A DNA stretch of 6,424 nucleotides, taken from NCBI GenBank assembly GCA_020047875.1, contig JAIFNE010000132.1, positions 1 to 6,424 on the forward strand. Reading direction: 5' to 3'. The translations under genes were made by a program, and so were the position numbers. This stretch comes from Hydrogenophaga sp. Its GTDB lineage: Bacteria; Pseudomonadota; Gammaproteobacteria; Burkholderiales; Burkholderiaceae_C. The notes under the pieces were generated by a model that was not told the origin of the DNA, made no database searches, and worked only from the letters and a program-made list of their open reading frames with translations. Positions 6,124-6,424 of the stretch are shown here, piece by piece (position 1 is the stretch's first letter; the number at the start of each line of letters is the position of its first letter).

Positions 6124-6424
6124 ATGCAAGCCCCCGCCAAGCCTGTGACGCCCTCGCATCCGTGGATCGGCCAGTTGCAATCGGGTCTGGACACCCTGGC
6201 GGCTGCATTGTTGCGTGGCGATGCCAGCGCGACCGAACGGGCCAGCGCGGCCTTGCAGGTCATTTTCCAGCGCGCGCCGAAACCTGGCGACCTGGCAGAC
6301 GCCGGCCAATCCTTTCGCGCCGATCTGCTGCAGGCCGGTCGCCGCTTTGCGCAACTGCGCCAAGCAGTACTGCGCAATGCCAGCCAGAGCCAGCGCGCGG
6401 TGCACAGCCTGCTGCCGCAGGCCA
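6124..6424 (+). CDS. Partial small helical protein in the flgN position, possibly a FlgN-like export chaperone
   Basis: An open frame of 100 complete codons starts at ATG 6124 and runs off the window without a stop. It lies 31 bp after flgM, where flgN, the chaperone for FlgK and FlgL, normally sits. The visible protein is predicted all-helical, without signal peptide, membrane segment or cysteine. After an extended start (residues 1-12), WIGQLQSGLDTLAAALLRGDASA (14-36) resembles the first helix of FlgN-type chaperones (short leucine repeats followed by an xGD turn). A second amphipathic region, FRADLLQAGRRFAQLRQAVLRNASQSQRAVHSLLP (64-98), follows. I do not recognise a canonical FlgN: the usual glutamate-rich first helix is absent. 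The ribosome site is weak (ACGAG, 6111-6115). It is probably cotranscribed with flgM. The chaperone role rests on position and general helix pattern only. Confidence 0.65.
   Translation, partial: MQAPAKPVTPSHPWIGQLQSGLDTLAAALLRGDASATERASAALQVIFQRAPKPGDLADAGQSFRADLLQAGRRFAQLRQAVLRNASQSQRAVHSLLPQA

Overview
The window is a flagellar rod/hook gene cluster from a high-GC Gram-negative bacterium. The gene order (divergent flgBCDEFG and flgA-flgM), the protein sequences and the promoter types point to a betaproteobacterium of the order Burkholderiales, most likely Comamonadaceae-like (Hydrogenophaga/Acidovorax/Rhodoferax type). That placement is inferred from recognition, not from a search.

Minus strand, read right to left: flgB (4177-4581), flgC (3637-4041), flgD (2985-3628, reading frame broken), flgE (1600-2922), flgF (822-1559) and flgG (2-784). 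Together they encode the proximal rod (FlgB, FlgC, FlgF), the hook cap (FlgD), the hook (FlgE) and the distal rod (FlgG). All are exported by the flagellar type III apparatus. Gaps between genes are 8-62 bp, except the 135-bp flgB-flgC gap, which holds a REP-like palindromic element.

Plus strand: flgA (4825-5619, P-ring chaperone with a signal peptide), flgM (5754-6092, anti-sigma-28 factor) behind a good sigma-28 promoter, and then the first 100 codons of a small helical protein in the usual flgN position (6124 to the window end).

The 243-bp flgB/flgA divergent region holds a convincing FlhDC-type operator: two inverted half-sites 11 bp apart, with a candidate -10 hexamer placed symmetrically 19 bp beyond each end. 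This is the enterobacterial flgA/flgB class II arrangement. Rod and hook genes and flgA would therefore be switched on together by FlhDC, while flgM also receives a sigma-28 (FliA) input, giving the standard hook-completion checkpoint.

The window is mostly a conserved system rather than a new one. The points that deserve a second look are the one-base frameshift in flgD, the REP-like element inside the operon, the markedly lower GC of flgE than its neighbours, the symmetric FlhDC divergent promoter, and the unrecognised gene after flgM.
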